NCBI GenBank assembly: GCA_002127415.1
Contig: MWJR01000020.1
Coordinates: forward strand, 1-7,290
Source: Calditrichaeota bacterium AABM5.125.24
Lineage (GTDB): Bacteria; Electryoneota; AABM5-125-24; Hatepunaeales; Hatepunaeaceae
DNA length: 7,290 nt
Direction: 5' to 3'
The stretch's first letter is position 1; each line of letters begins with the position of its first letter. The notes under the pieces were generated by a model. The model ran no database searches. It was not told where the DNA came from and saw nothing but the letters and a program-made list of their open reading frames with translations. This document shows positions 1-6,755 of the stretch, piece after piece. The position numbers were made by a program, and so were the translations under genes.

Positions 1-5
1 GCCCG

Positions 6-29
6 CCGTCACACGCCCTCGTGTGACGG
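6..29. repeat. Perfect 10-bp hairpin with CCCT loop
   Basis: Arms CCGTCACACG (6-15) and CGTGTGACGG (20-29) are perfectly complementary around a 4-base loop. The sequence after the right arm is A-rich on the plus strand and there is no T tract on either side, so it does not look like an intrinsic terminator. It resembles the hairpin at 3774-3799, which has GTCACGTG arms and a CCCC loop, so both may belong to one family of intergenic palindromes. Confidence 0.8.
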
Positions 30-45
30 AAAAACAATGACTTAA

Positions 46-69
46 CTGGCAGACGATGGCGTCTGCCAG
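46..69. repeat. Perfect 10-bp hairpin with ATGG loop
   Basis: Arms CTGGCAGACG (46-55) and CGTCTGCCAG (60-69) pair perfectly around a 4-base loop, 16 bases after the previous hairpin. No T tract follows on either strand. Function is unknown. It lies about 250 bases beyond the 3' end of the minus-strand barrel gene, so a role in protecting or ending that transcript is possible but not shown. Confidence 0.75.
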
Positions 70-165
70 CGGGAAATAATTTAGTTGCAGTTTACCTGAC
101 ATTCCCCCCGTTCTATATTTGGTTTAGCCCTATTTCCTCCTTGCAATTACTGATTGTCCATATTA

Positions 166-202
166 CCCCCCCTGCTATTGCAGGGGGGGATTAAAGGGGG
201 GG
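166..202. repeat. C7/G7 palindromic repeat, copy 1
   Basis: Seven C, TGC, loop TATT, GCA, seven G (166-189) form a perfect 10-bp stem. A short ATTAAA linker (190-195) and a second run of seven G (196-202) follow. The same core recurs at 3513-3548 and 3677-3712. Translation of this repeat gives peptides such as PPLLLQGG that appear in spurious ORFs. The rest of 1-317 holds no gene I can support. Confidence 0.85.
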
Positions 203-317
203 TCATAATGAACGGCCTTCTTACTACTTTTGGTTACAACCAGGTTTCAAATCCACTAACTGCCGGAGAATCTGGCAGATGTGTCTGGTGTTTTGAGGCC
301 CAGAGCCCAGTGTCCCG

Positions 318-1235
318 CTACCGCCATCCTTTTCCGCCGGGGAACATAGCAGGGCTCATACTGTAGCTGTAAGTCAGGAAGTGAGCCTGGTCGTCCCATC
401 CGGTAGTATTTACGGAAAAGGTGTATTCGATAACGGTGTTGTTGTTTATGTTTCTGCTACTGACCCCGGCGGTCAGCCAGCTGTCATCCTCGCTGCGGGC
501 ATATCCTCCCGACAGCATATATATTGACCCCGGCGGCGAAACCCTCAGCCCGTAGTTGAAATGTCGCGAGAGCCAGTCCGGGTCGAACGGCCGGTCGGCG
601 CGGATCTGACCGCTGAGTGTGACGGGTATCTGGGCCCCGCGCCAGGCCCCGCCAAACCAGCTCTCCGAGCTGAACCCCAGCAGGTTGCTGCCGGTCAGGT
701 TCCTGGTGGAGTATCCCAATGTCAAATCGCTGGTTGCAGTCCAGAGTAGACCGGTGTCGAAAGACATCCCGGAATGCCAGCTGCCGTCCTCGAACCGCTC
801 AGAGATGAACTTCAACGATACCCCGAACGGCACAGCCCCGGATTTGAAACCATACGTCAGCGGGGTGATGATCTGAAAGGTCCGATAGCTCAGGGTGTCC
901 AGTTCGACGGAATGTCTGACCATCGCCAGACCGAACCGTGTGTTCTGAACGCTGGAGCTGTTTACGACCAGGAAAGCCCACGAGCCGGGGCTCTCCAGAC
1001 GAGGAGCCGCCACGGTGAAACTCGCCGACATCAGATCCGCCACCGCCAGCCCGGCCGGATTCCAGTAGATGATGGCCGGGTCATCGGGCAACGCTACCCC
1101 GGCGAAGCCTGTCCCGGCGATGGAGGCGTTCACCGGTGGAAACCTGTCGCACAGCGGCAGGGCGAACGCAGCATCTGCTGCCAGAAAGATGATGATCAAC
1201 GCCCAGGCAACAGGGGTCGGTTGTATGCCCTTCAT
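318..1235 (-). CDS. PorV/PorQ/FadL-like outer-membrane beta-barrel protein
   Basis: Predicted exported beta-barrel protein of about 305 residues. Counted from the ATG at 1235, residues 1-25 form a signal peptide: a basic start (MKG), a hydrophobic core around WALIIIFLAA, and a likely cleavage after AFA. The mature N-terminus has a Gly/Ala-rich stretch and then DDPAIIYWNPAGLA (about residues 51-64). This NPAG motif is typical of FadL/OmpP1, UPF0164 and PorV/PorQ barrels. The remainder is alternating polar/hydrophobic strands ending near HFLTYSYSM, plus a short tail. The reading frame stays open upstream to a TTG at 1271 with a GAGGAG very close to it. I prefer the ATG because the signal peptide starts there, although it has no Shine-Dalgarno. 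Related barrels serve as transporters or type IX secretion shuttles, but no T9SS gene is visible here. Substrate unknown. Divergent from groES. Confidence 0.72.
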   Translation of the reverse strand: MKGIQPTPVAWALIIIFLAADAAFALPLCDRFPPVNASIAGTGFAGVALPDDPAIIYWNPAGLAVADLMSASFTVAAPRLESPGSWAFLVVNSSSVQNTRFGLAMVRHSVELDTLSYRTFQIITPLTYGFKSGAVPFGVSLKFISERFEDGSWHSGMSFDTGLLWTATSDLTLGYSTRNLTGSNLLGFSSESWFGGAWRGAQIPVTLSGQIRADRPFDPDWLSRHFNYGLRVSPPGSIYMLSGGYARSEDDSWLTAGVSSRNINNNTVIEYTFSVNTTGWDDQAHFLTYSYSMSPAMFPGGKGWR

Positions 1236-1242
1236 AGCGTTA

Positions 1243-1271
1243 AGTATAACATCCACGCTCGATGAAAGCAA
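1243..1271 (-). promoter_or_regulatory. Candidate promoter of the barrel gene, possibly leaderless
   Basis: On the minus strand TTGCTT (1271-1266) and TATACT (1248-1243) are separated by exactly 17 bases. The -10 box matches consensus at 5 of 6 positions, the -35 at 3 of 6. The ATG at 1235 starts 7 bases after the -10 box, so transcription would begin at or very near the start codon. This is consistent with the missing ribosome-binding site. A weak -35 keeps confidence low. Confidence 0.35.
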
Positions 1272-1400
1272 GCTCCTCAGGTCAGCAGCACCGAAGAATT
1301 GTGCAGGGAACGATCCGGCACCCTACGACAGGTCTCTCATTAAGCAGAGCTATAATTCCGGTAAAAAGATCGATAGATACAGAATCCTGAGCCAACCCCC

Positions 1401-1429
1401 TTGACAGCAGCTCATCTCTCGTATATATT
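1401..1429 (+). promoter_or_regulatory. Sigma-70-type promoter of groESL
   Basis: A perfect TTGACA (1401-1406), a 17-base spacer and TATATT (1424-1429, 5 of 6 to consensus). The expected start is near 1436, just upstream of the CIRCE operator, so HrcA bound there would block initiation or early elongation. No sigma-32-type promoter is apparent. Confidence 0.85.
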
Positions 1430-1440
1430 TAGCCAGTCTA

Positions 1441-1467
1441 TTAGCACTCGCTTCAATGGAGTGCTAA
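1441..1467. promoter_or_regulatory. CIRCE operator (HrcA binding site)
   Basis: TTAGCACTC (1441-1449), nine spacer bases, then GAGTGCTAA (1459-1467): an exact match to the CIRCE consensus inverted repeat. CIRCE is bound by the HrcA repressor, whose folding depends on GroEL. This gives a feedback loop in which free chaperonin restores repression after heat shock. The site sits in the 5' untranslated leader, 39 bases before groES. hrcA itself is not in the window. Confidence 0.97.
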
Positions 1468-1506
1468 CATCGTCAAATTACTTTAATAAAACCTTATGGA
1501 GGAACG

Positions 1507-1800
1507 ATGAAGATTCACCCCATCGATGAACGGGTGCTCATCAAGCCGGTCGAATCGGGAGAGCGGAAGGTCGGCAACATCATAATCCCTGACACTGCCA
1601 AGGAGAAGCCGCAGATAGGGGAGGTCGTGGCGGTCGGCCACGACGTTATTCACGAGAGGGAGAACCGCAAGAAACTGTCCGAGCTGATTAAGGTTGGGGA
1701 CAGGGTTGTTTACGCCAGGTATGGCGGGACCGAGATCAAGGTGGATAACGTGGATTACCTTATCGTAAAGCGAGACGACATCCTGGCAGTCGTCGAGTAA
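1507..1800 (+). CDS. groES: Co-chaperonin GroES (Cpn10)
   Basis: 97-residue GroES, the heptameric lid that caps the GroEL cavity during ATP-driven folding in the cytoplasm. The N-terminus MKIHPIDERVLIKP is the classic Cpn10 start. Residues about 17-33 are the mobile loop that contacts GroEL, with NIIIPDTAKEKP. The usual Gly-Gly before the hydrophobic tripeptide is Gly-Asn here, a minor variant. IGEVVAVG, VGDRVVYARYGGTEI and the C-terminal YLIVKRDDILAVVE complete the beta-barrel. Length is normal for the family. GGAGGA (1498-1503) lies 3 bases before the ATG. It is the first gene of the operon, 55 bases before groEL, under the CIRCE-controlled promoter. Confidence 0.98.
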   Translation: MKIHPIDERVLIKPVESGERKVGNIIIPDTAKEKPQIGEVVAVGHDVIHERENRKKLSELIKVGDRVVYARYGGTEIKVDNVDYLIVKRDDILAVVE

Positions 1801-1855
1801 TCCAGATTAAACCACAATTCACGAAAATTGGCAACTAAACTTCAGGAGTACAATA

Positions 1856-3490
<1,635 letters not shown>

Positions 3491-3502
3491 ACCCAACCCC
3501 AA

Positions 3503-3556
3503 CCCTCAACTACCCCCCCTGCTATTGCAGGGGGGGAGTAAGGGGGGGTTGAAATC
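3503..3556. repeat. C7/G7 palindromic repeat, copy 2 (54-bp direct repeat, left)
   Basis: Core of seven C, TGC, loop TATT, GCA, seven G (3513-3536), linker AGTAA, then seven G (3542-3548). The flanks CCCTCAACTA and TTGAAATC are included because the whole 54 bases recur identically at 3667-3720. The outer ends TCAAC and GTTGA are themselves inverted, giving a small element-like structure with terminal inverted repeats. It starts 12 bases after the groEL stop. Confidence 0.9.
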
Positions 3557-3666
3557 ATCCCCCTCTACGCAAGTAGAGCCTGCCCCTGCGTCTGTCCTGA
3601 CGAAAGTCAGGAAAAGCAGGGGGGGGACTAATGGGGGGTTGAAAACATCCCCCCTGTTATTGCACA
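3557..3666. repeat. Rearranged C/G-run repeat with nested tetraloop hairpins
   Basis: Between the two 54-bp copies lies a derivative of the same repeat. CTCTAC (3563-3568), GCAA, GTAGAG (3573-3578) form a perfect 6-bp hairpin. CCCCTGC (3583-3589) pairs with GCAGGGG (3616-3622), but the usual TATT loop is replaced by 26 bases. Those 26 bases contain a second perfect hairpin: TCCTGAC (3595-3601), GAAA, GTCAGGA (3606-3612). A half copy ending in TATTGCA (3649-3664) follows. It looks like one palindrome inserted into the loop of another. Confidence 0.75.
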
Positions 3667-3720
3667 CCCTCAACTACCCCCCCTGCTATTGCAGGGGGGG
3701 AGTAAGGGGGGGTTGAAATC
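3667..3720. repeat. C7/G7 palindromic repeat, copy 3 (54-bp direct repeat, right)
   Basis: Identical to 3503-3556 with an offset of 164 bases: core hairpin 3677-3700, linker AGTAA, seven G at 3706-3712, then TTGAAATC. The identity of the two copies suggests recent duplication or gene conversion. Confidence 0.9.
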
Positions 3721-3773
3721 CACACCACCCCGCCAGCTCAAGAATGTCGGGGCTCCGTCCCCGCCAGTTTAGT

Positions 3774-3799
3774 GCTGTCACGTGCCCCCACGTGACAGC
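3774..3799. repeat. Perfect 11-bp hairpin with CCCC loop
   Basis: Arms GCTGTCACGTG (3774-3784) and CACGTGACAGC (3789-3799) pair perfectly around four C. No T tract follows directly. It sits 7 bases before the terminator-like palindrome and resembles the hairpin at 6-29. Confidence 0.8.
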
Positions 3800-3806
3800 C
3801 ACGTAG

Positions 3807-3836
3807 CCCGGATTCCCTGAATCCGGGTTCTTTCTT
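3807..3836 (+). terminator. Rho-independent terminator-like palindrome after groESL
   Basis: CCCGGATTC (3807-3815), loop CCT, GAATCCGGG (3819-3827), then TTCTTTCTT: a strong stem followed by a T-rich stretch on the plus strand. It is the first convincing terminator after groEL, so the groESL transcript may carry the whole repeat patch in its 3' end. The same stem, with the same ACGTAG prefix, recurs at 7130-7162, so it is also a dispersed repeat. Confidence 0.65.
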
Positions 3837-3964
3837 GATATGTCCCCTTTTTATGACTATATTAACCTCCGAACATCGACACCCCAAACCCGGTCGCCCG
3901 ATGCAGGTGTGTGGCAGGAGTTCCCCGTAGATATCCGTTGCATTCGGCGGTGTCTGCTCTTGCG

Positions 3965-4058
3965 TCAGGAATGAGGCTTAAGGGATGAGACTCGTAGCCG
4001 CCGAAGGCGGCGCAGCCGGCTTCGCGCGGCTGGGGCTTATGGCTCGCATCATTCCTGA
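3965..4058. repeat. Large GC-rich structured intergenic element
   Basis: An outer 10-bp perfect inverted repeat, TCAGGAATGA (3965-3974) with TCATTCCTGA (4049-4058), encloses two inner hairpins. The first is GCCGCC-GAA-GGCGGC (3997-4011), whose GAA loop closed by C-G is a very stable DNA mini-hairpin type. The second is CAGCCG (4013-4018) with CGGCTG (4027-4032). The arrangement could be a multi-branched RNA or a folded single-stranded DNA. It is not a known riboswitch that I recognise. The surrounding 3840-4157 holds no supportable gene; the minus-strand ORF through it looks like a translated repeat. Confidence 0.5.
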
Positions 4059-4123
4059 GGAAAATGGCACATAGATTACATACTGAAACCCGGCTTACAG
4101 GCAATCCGGGGCACACGCCGCAA

Positions 4124-4137
4124 AGAATTGCAATTCT
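4124..4137. promoter_or_regulatory. 14-bp perfect palindrome upstream of the 4158 gene
   Basis: AGAATTGCAATTCT is perfectly self-complementary with no loop, so it is better suited to a dimeric DNA-binding protein than to an RNA hairpin. It ends 8 bases before the AAGGAG Shine-Dalgarno of the next gene. Candidate operator only; no promoter with a convincing -35 is seen. Confidence 0.3.
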
Positions 4138-4157
4138 GATATAGTAAGGAGAGTGGA

Positions 4158-4865
4158 ATGCCACAACGCGACAAAGAAAAGATAATGCTTGCCGAACATA
4201 TTCTCGAAGTGCGACACGAAGCGTTGGGCGCATTTCTGGATGCGCGCGGTCGCATTGGGGATTACATTCGGCAAAAGAGATTCTTCCCGCATTGGAAAAT
4301 CGACACCCAAGTTGTTAATTTCTTCGACGAATCGGGGAAGGTGAAGACGCAAGGCGCTTTCGTTGGTTACAGAAGCGCCGGATATACGGTGCTGAATCCC
4401 CCGAGCAGAAATTTCTTTAAGGATAGGGCATCAGCATTTTGGAGGCTATTACTGAAGAATGATATTTATAAATTGCCGCAACCAACACGATTCGGGACAC
4501 GCACTTTGTTGTTCATCCCCTCCTCATTATCATTTGATGACATAAACAAAGCTATGTACGATGGATTCTTTACCGATAAGGCAAGGACTATATTCGGAGG
4601 AAAAGAAACCGACTTACAATTAACCATTGAACTCAAGGAATCTGGTTATGATGTGCGGGTTACCGGAGGTCCCATGCATAAAGATGAAGCCGGAAAGCAC
4701 TTCCAATTCGAGTGTGACGAGTTTAGGAAATGTGGTCTTTTCCTTAATATCGATTACTACACAACGGCCGATCTGACTCTTGATGCCATTCCGCGACTCC
4801 TCCAGCAAGCTGTTGATCTAATGTGGGCTAAGGGTGAGCGTTTTGCTGCGGGTTTGGGGATCTGA
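4158..4865 (+). CDS. Uncharacterised soluble protein, possibly TIGR04255-like
   Basis: 235 residues, no signal peptide or membrane segment. Order of features: an N-terminal strand with ILEVRHEALGAFLD (15-28), then KRFFPHWKID (40-49), GYRSAGYTVL (70-79), an RFGTR strand (111-115) followed by TLLFIP, a mid-region GYDVRVTGG (163-171), and GLFLNIDYYTT (193-203) leading into an amphipathic C-terminal helix ending GERFAAGLGI. This order (an early EVRF-like strand, a central RxGxR strand, a late LDxDY-type strand, then a helix) resembles the sporadically distributed TIGR04255 family. I judge this by eye only, and the function of that family is not established. Start set by AAGGAG (4146-4151), 6 bases before ATG. 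Two bases separate its stop from the next gene, so the two are almost surely translated together. Confidence 0.7.
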   Translation: MPQRDKEKIMLAEHILEVRHEALGAFLDARGRIGDYIRQKRFFPHWKIDTQVVNFFDESGKVKTQGAFVGYRSAGYTVLNPPSRNFFKDRASAFWRLLLKNDIYKLPQPTRFGTRTLLFIPSSLSFDDINKAMYDGFFTDKARTIFGGKETDLQLTIELKESGYDVRVTGGPMHKDEAGKHFQFECDEFRKCGLFLNIDYYTTADLTLDAIPRLLQQAVDLMWAKGERFAAGLGI

Positions 4866-4867
4866 TC

Positions 4868-5287
4868 ATGGCTGTCAAGAGGCGCGTAATAGTGATTGAT
4901 GACGCTCCAGACAATGTTTCCTGGACTGTTCTTCCTCCGTCGTTAATGCCGAAGAGTGAGACTCCGCATTCAGGCAAATTCGAGACTGACATTCCAGCGC
5001 GACAAGAGGACTACGAGCAATCGGATCAAAGTGAGGATTTAGCGAAGCCCACCAGTAGCGACAAGGTTGGCCGGACATTTGCAGATCTGCTTTTTTCATT
5101 CATGTATCGACGTGAATTCGTGCCCACAATGCTTTTTGTTTTTGCATTTTTTATTACAGTCTCGAAACTTCAAAAGTTGTATGATCTCTTGTGGCCCGTA
5201 TTAATTGGAGTTATTTTGAATTTAGTTTGGTGTTTTTTTGGCATTATTAGGAAACGAACGGGGAAATACGCGCCGCCTTCAGCATAG
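4868..5287 (+). CDS. Small two-TM membrane protein, partner of the 4158 gene
   Basis: 139 residues, not recognised. The N-terminal 70 residues are polar and likely disordered, with an acidic Ser/Asp/Glu-rich stretch around 40-60, after a basic start (VKRR) and the strand VIVIDD. Two hydrophobic helices follow: about 84-98 (FVPTMLFVFAFFITV) and 107-127 (LLWPVLIGVILNLVWCFFGII). A basic RKRTGK tail suggests that both ends face the cytoplasm. GGGGA (4856-4860) inside the upstream gene provides a Shine-Dalgarno 7 bases before the ATG. The long tail before the hairpin of helices could carry the upstream protein to the membrane, but that is inference. Whether the pair is a defence, toxin or housekeeping module cannot be told from sequence. 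Confidence 0.7.
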   Translation: MAVKRRVIVIDDAPDNVSWTVLPPSLMPKSETPHSGKFETDIPARQEDYEQSDQSEDLAKPTSSDKVGRTFADLLFSFMYRREFVPTMLFVFAFFITVSKLQKLYDLLWPVLIGVILNLVWCFFGIIRKRTGKYAPPSA

Positions 5288-5320
5288 CCAGTTGCCACAT
5301 CATCCCTTCAACACCTTTAC

Positions 5321-5358
5321 CGGCGGGTGGCCCATACAGCTTTCTATCCGGATTTCAA
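5321..5358 (+). repeat. Dispersed GGCGGGTGGCCC repeat, diverged copy upstream of the methyltransferase
   Basis: It begins CGGCGGGTGGCCC and ends TTTCAA like the copies at 6705 and 6787, differing from them at 7 of 38 positions. It lies in the same orientation, 75 bases before the methyltransferase start. The internal stem seen in the other two copies is largely lost here. Read in the frame starting at 5320 it would encode PAGGPYSFLSGFQ, similar to the peptide in the downstream copy. Confidence 0.8.
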
Positions 5359-5385
5359 ACCTTATGTTCCCAGTGTGTTCAAACA

Positions 5386-5397
5386 AAGTTTAAACTT
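5386..5397. promoter_or_regulatory. 12-bp palindrome upstream of the methyltransferase
   Basis: AAGTTTAAACTT is perfectly self-complementary and lies 35 bases before the methyltransferase ATG, where a promoter or operator would be expected. Restriction-modification genes are often autoregulated through such sites, but no controller gene is present here. AT-rich palindromes also occur by chance. Confidence 0.25.
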
Positions 5398-5432
5398 CCA
5401 CCTACTCTGGTTTTGAAAAATAAGAGGACTTA

Positions 5433-6692
5433 ATGAGCCAAAATACAAACACCTTCTATCATGGCGATTGTCTGTTTATCTTAAAGCATGACATACATCC
5501 AGAATCAGTTGACCTGATTTATCTTGACCCGCCCTTCTTTACAGGAAAAGTTCAGGCTGGCAAGTGGAAAGGTGAATGGAATCCAGAGGCTATGGAAGTC
5601 TCCTTTGAGGACTCTAAGAGGTTTTGGAAAGATAAAGGAATATCTGAACATGCACCTGAATGGATGAAACATATTGCTATTAAGCGTCCAGATTTTGCCT
5701 CCTATCTTTACTATATGATGGAGAGGCTTCAGGCTTGCCATAAAGTATTGAAGAAGACAGGGAGCATTTACCTTCATTGCGATTATCGAGCATCCCATTA
5801 CCTAAAGATGATTATGGACGAGATATTTGGCTATGATAGAATGGTTAATGAGGTCATCTGGGCATACCGCACGGGAGGTGCAACTAAGGGTCGCTTTGGG
5901 CGCAAGCACGACACAATTTTCTACTACTCAAAAACCGACAAACGAACTTTCAACTTGGAAAAGGAGAAGTCAATCCAGTCCCACCACTACGGGTACAAGA
6001 ACGTTCCATACTACGTTGACCCAAACACTGGGCAGCAATTCAGGTGGGCATTGCCAAGAGACGTATGGGAACTCACAATGGGTACTGGAACAAGAGAGCG
6101 CGTAGGCTATCCAACACAGAAGCCTGAAGGTCTGTTGGACAAAATCATTCGCGCTAGTAGCAACGAGGGCGATTTAGTCCTTGACCCATTCTGCGGCTGT
6201 GGCACAACGGTAATTGTAGCACATAAATTAAACAGGCGTTGGATTGGTATTGATATTGACACTTCTGCAAGAGAGAAGGGTGAGTTGCCTACTGCCTTTA
6301 ATGTAATAAGAAATCGTAGTGGAGAATTATTTGCGCAATCAAGTTATGTCTCAAGAGAATTGAGTGAAGTTCTCGAAATGAGTCCTAAAGGGTTTGAAGA
6401 TTGGGTGAATGAATTCTATAATGCCAACAAACCTTATCCTGACAAGGGAGTTGATGGCATTACGGTCGAAGGCATTCCTATACAGGCAAAGACCTACCTC
6501 ATTAAATATCCTGTGCTCAGCGAGTTTGTTACTAACGCCAAGCTTCATCCTAATGTGCCTAAGCCTGTGAAAAAGATAATTGTTGCCTCTCAAACAGGAT
6601 TTGATGATAGTGCAAGAAAACGTAAGTTTGAGATTAAGAAAACTTATGGCATAGATGTGCTCCTAATTACCCCAGAGGAAATGCTTAAATAA
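5433..6692 (+). CDS. Beta-class DNA methyltransferase fused to Mrr-like nuclease domain
   Basis: 419 residues. Residues 1-290 are an AdoMet-dependent DNA methyltransferase. The catalytic motif IV LDPPF (31-35) precedes KHDTIFYYSK (158-167), GYPTQKPEGLLDKII (225-239, motif X) and the AdoMet-binding DPFCGCGTT (251-259), followed by RRWIGIDID. This is the beta-class order, and DPPF points to N6-adenine (N4-cytosine possible). The likely target-recognition region is about 150-220. Residues 316-419 look like an Mrr-type PD-(D/E)xK endonuclease: GFEDWV (320-325), PDKGVDG (336-342) with Asp341, IPIQAK (348-353) with Gln351 and Lys353, then KIIVAS and GIDVLLITPEEML. All key residues seem intact, so it may be a one-protein restriction-modification enzyme. 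Start: GAGG (5424-5427), 5 bases before ATG. More AT-rich than groEL, which suggests transfer. Flanked by dispersed repeats. Recognition site unknown. Confidence 0.9.
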   Translation: MSQNTNTFYHGDCLFILKHDIHPESVDLIYLDPPFFTGKVQAGKWKGEWNPEAMEVSFEDSKRFWKDKGISEHAPEWMKHIAIKRPDFASYLYYMMERLQACHKVLKKTGSIYLHCDYRASHYLKMIMDEIFGYDRMVNEVIWAYRTGGATKGRFGRKHDTIFYYSKTDKRTFNLEKEKSIQSHHYGYKNVPYYVDPNTGQQFRWALPRDVWELTMGTGTRERVGYPTQKPEGLLDKIIRASSNEGDLVLDPFCGCGTTVIVAHKLNRRWIGIDIDTSAREKGELPTAFNVIRNRSGELFAQSSYVSRELSEVLEMSPKGFEDWVNEFYNANKPYPDKGVDGITVEGIPIQAKTYLIKYPVLSEFVTNAKLHPNVPKPVKKIIVASQTGFDDSARKRKFEIKKTYGIDVLLITPEEMLK

Positions 6693-6704
6693 AGCATTGA
6701 AAAT

Positions 6705-6743
6705 CGGCGGGTGGCCCGGACAGCTTGCTGGACGGGTTTCAAT
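6705..6743 (+). repeat. 39-bp direct repeat, left copy
   Basis: It begins CGGCGGGTGGCCC and ends GGGTTTCAAT, and is identical over 39 bases to 6787-6825 (offset 82, leaving 43 unique bases between). Inside, CCCG (6715-6718) pairs with CGGG (6733-6736) and CAG with CTG. The two steps are separated by GA opposite GA, a tandem G-A mismatch, and the loop is CTTG. It starts 13 bases after the methyltransferase stop. A diverged third copy lies on the other side of that gene. Confidence 0.92.
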
Positions 6744-6755
6744 ACTGGAGGCGTA

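Noticed and set aside
6..69. Hairpins read as intrinsic terminators
   Set aside because: Neither has a T tract following the stem on either strand.
154..366. Plus-strand 70-codon ORF starting at a TTG
   Set aside because: Its start is encoded by the C7/G7 repeat (PPLLLQGG type peptide), it overlaps the 3' end of the barrel gene on the other strand, and it has no domain-like pattern.
774..1265. Plus-strand 163-codon ORF opposite the barrel gene
   Set aside because: Antisense shadow of a GC-rich gene. The minus-strand frame has a signal peptide and the NPAG motif; this one has only a low-complexity Arg/Gly-rich peptide.
3862..4233. Minus-strand 123-codon ORF
   Set aside because: It overlaps the start of the better supported 4158 gene, runs straight through the palindromic element at 3965-4058, and its peptide is basic and Cys/His-rich without pattern. 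It looks like translated repeat DNA.
6680..6698. AATGCTT/AAGCATT stem across the methyltransferase stop codon as a terminator
   Set aside because: A 7-bp AT-rich stem without a T tract; too weak to call.
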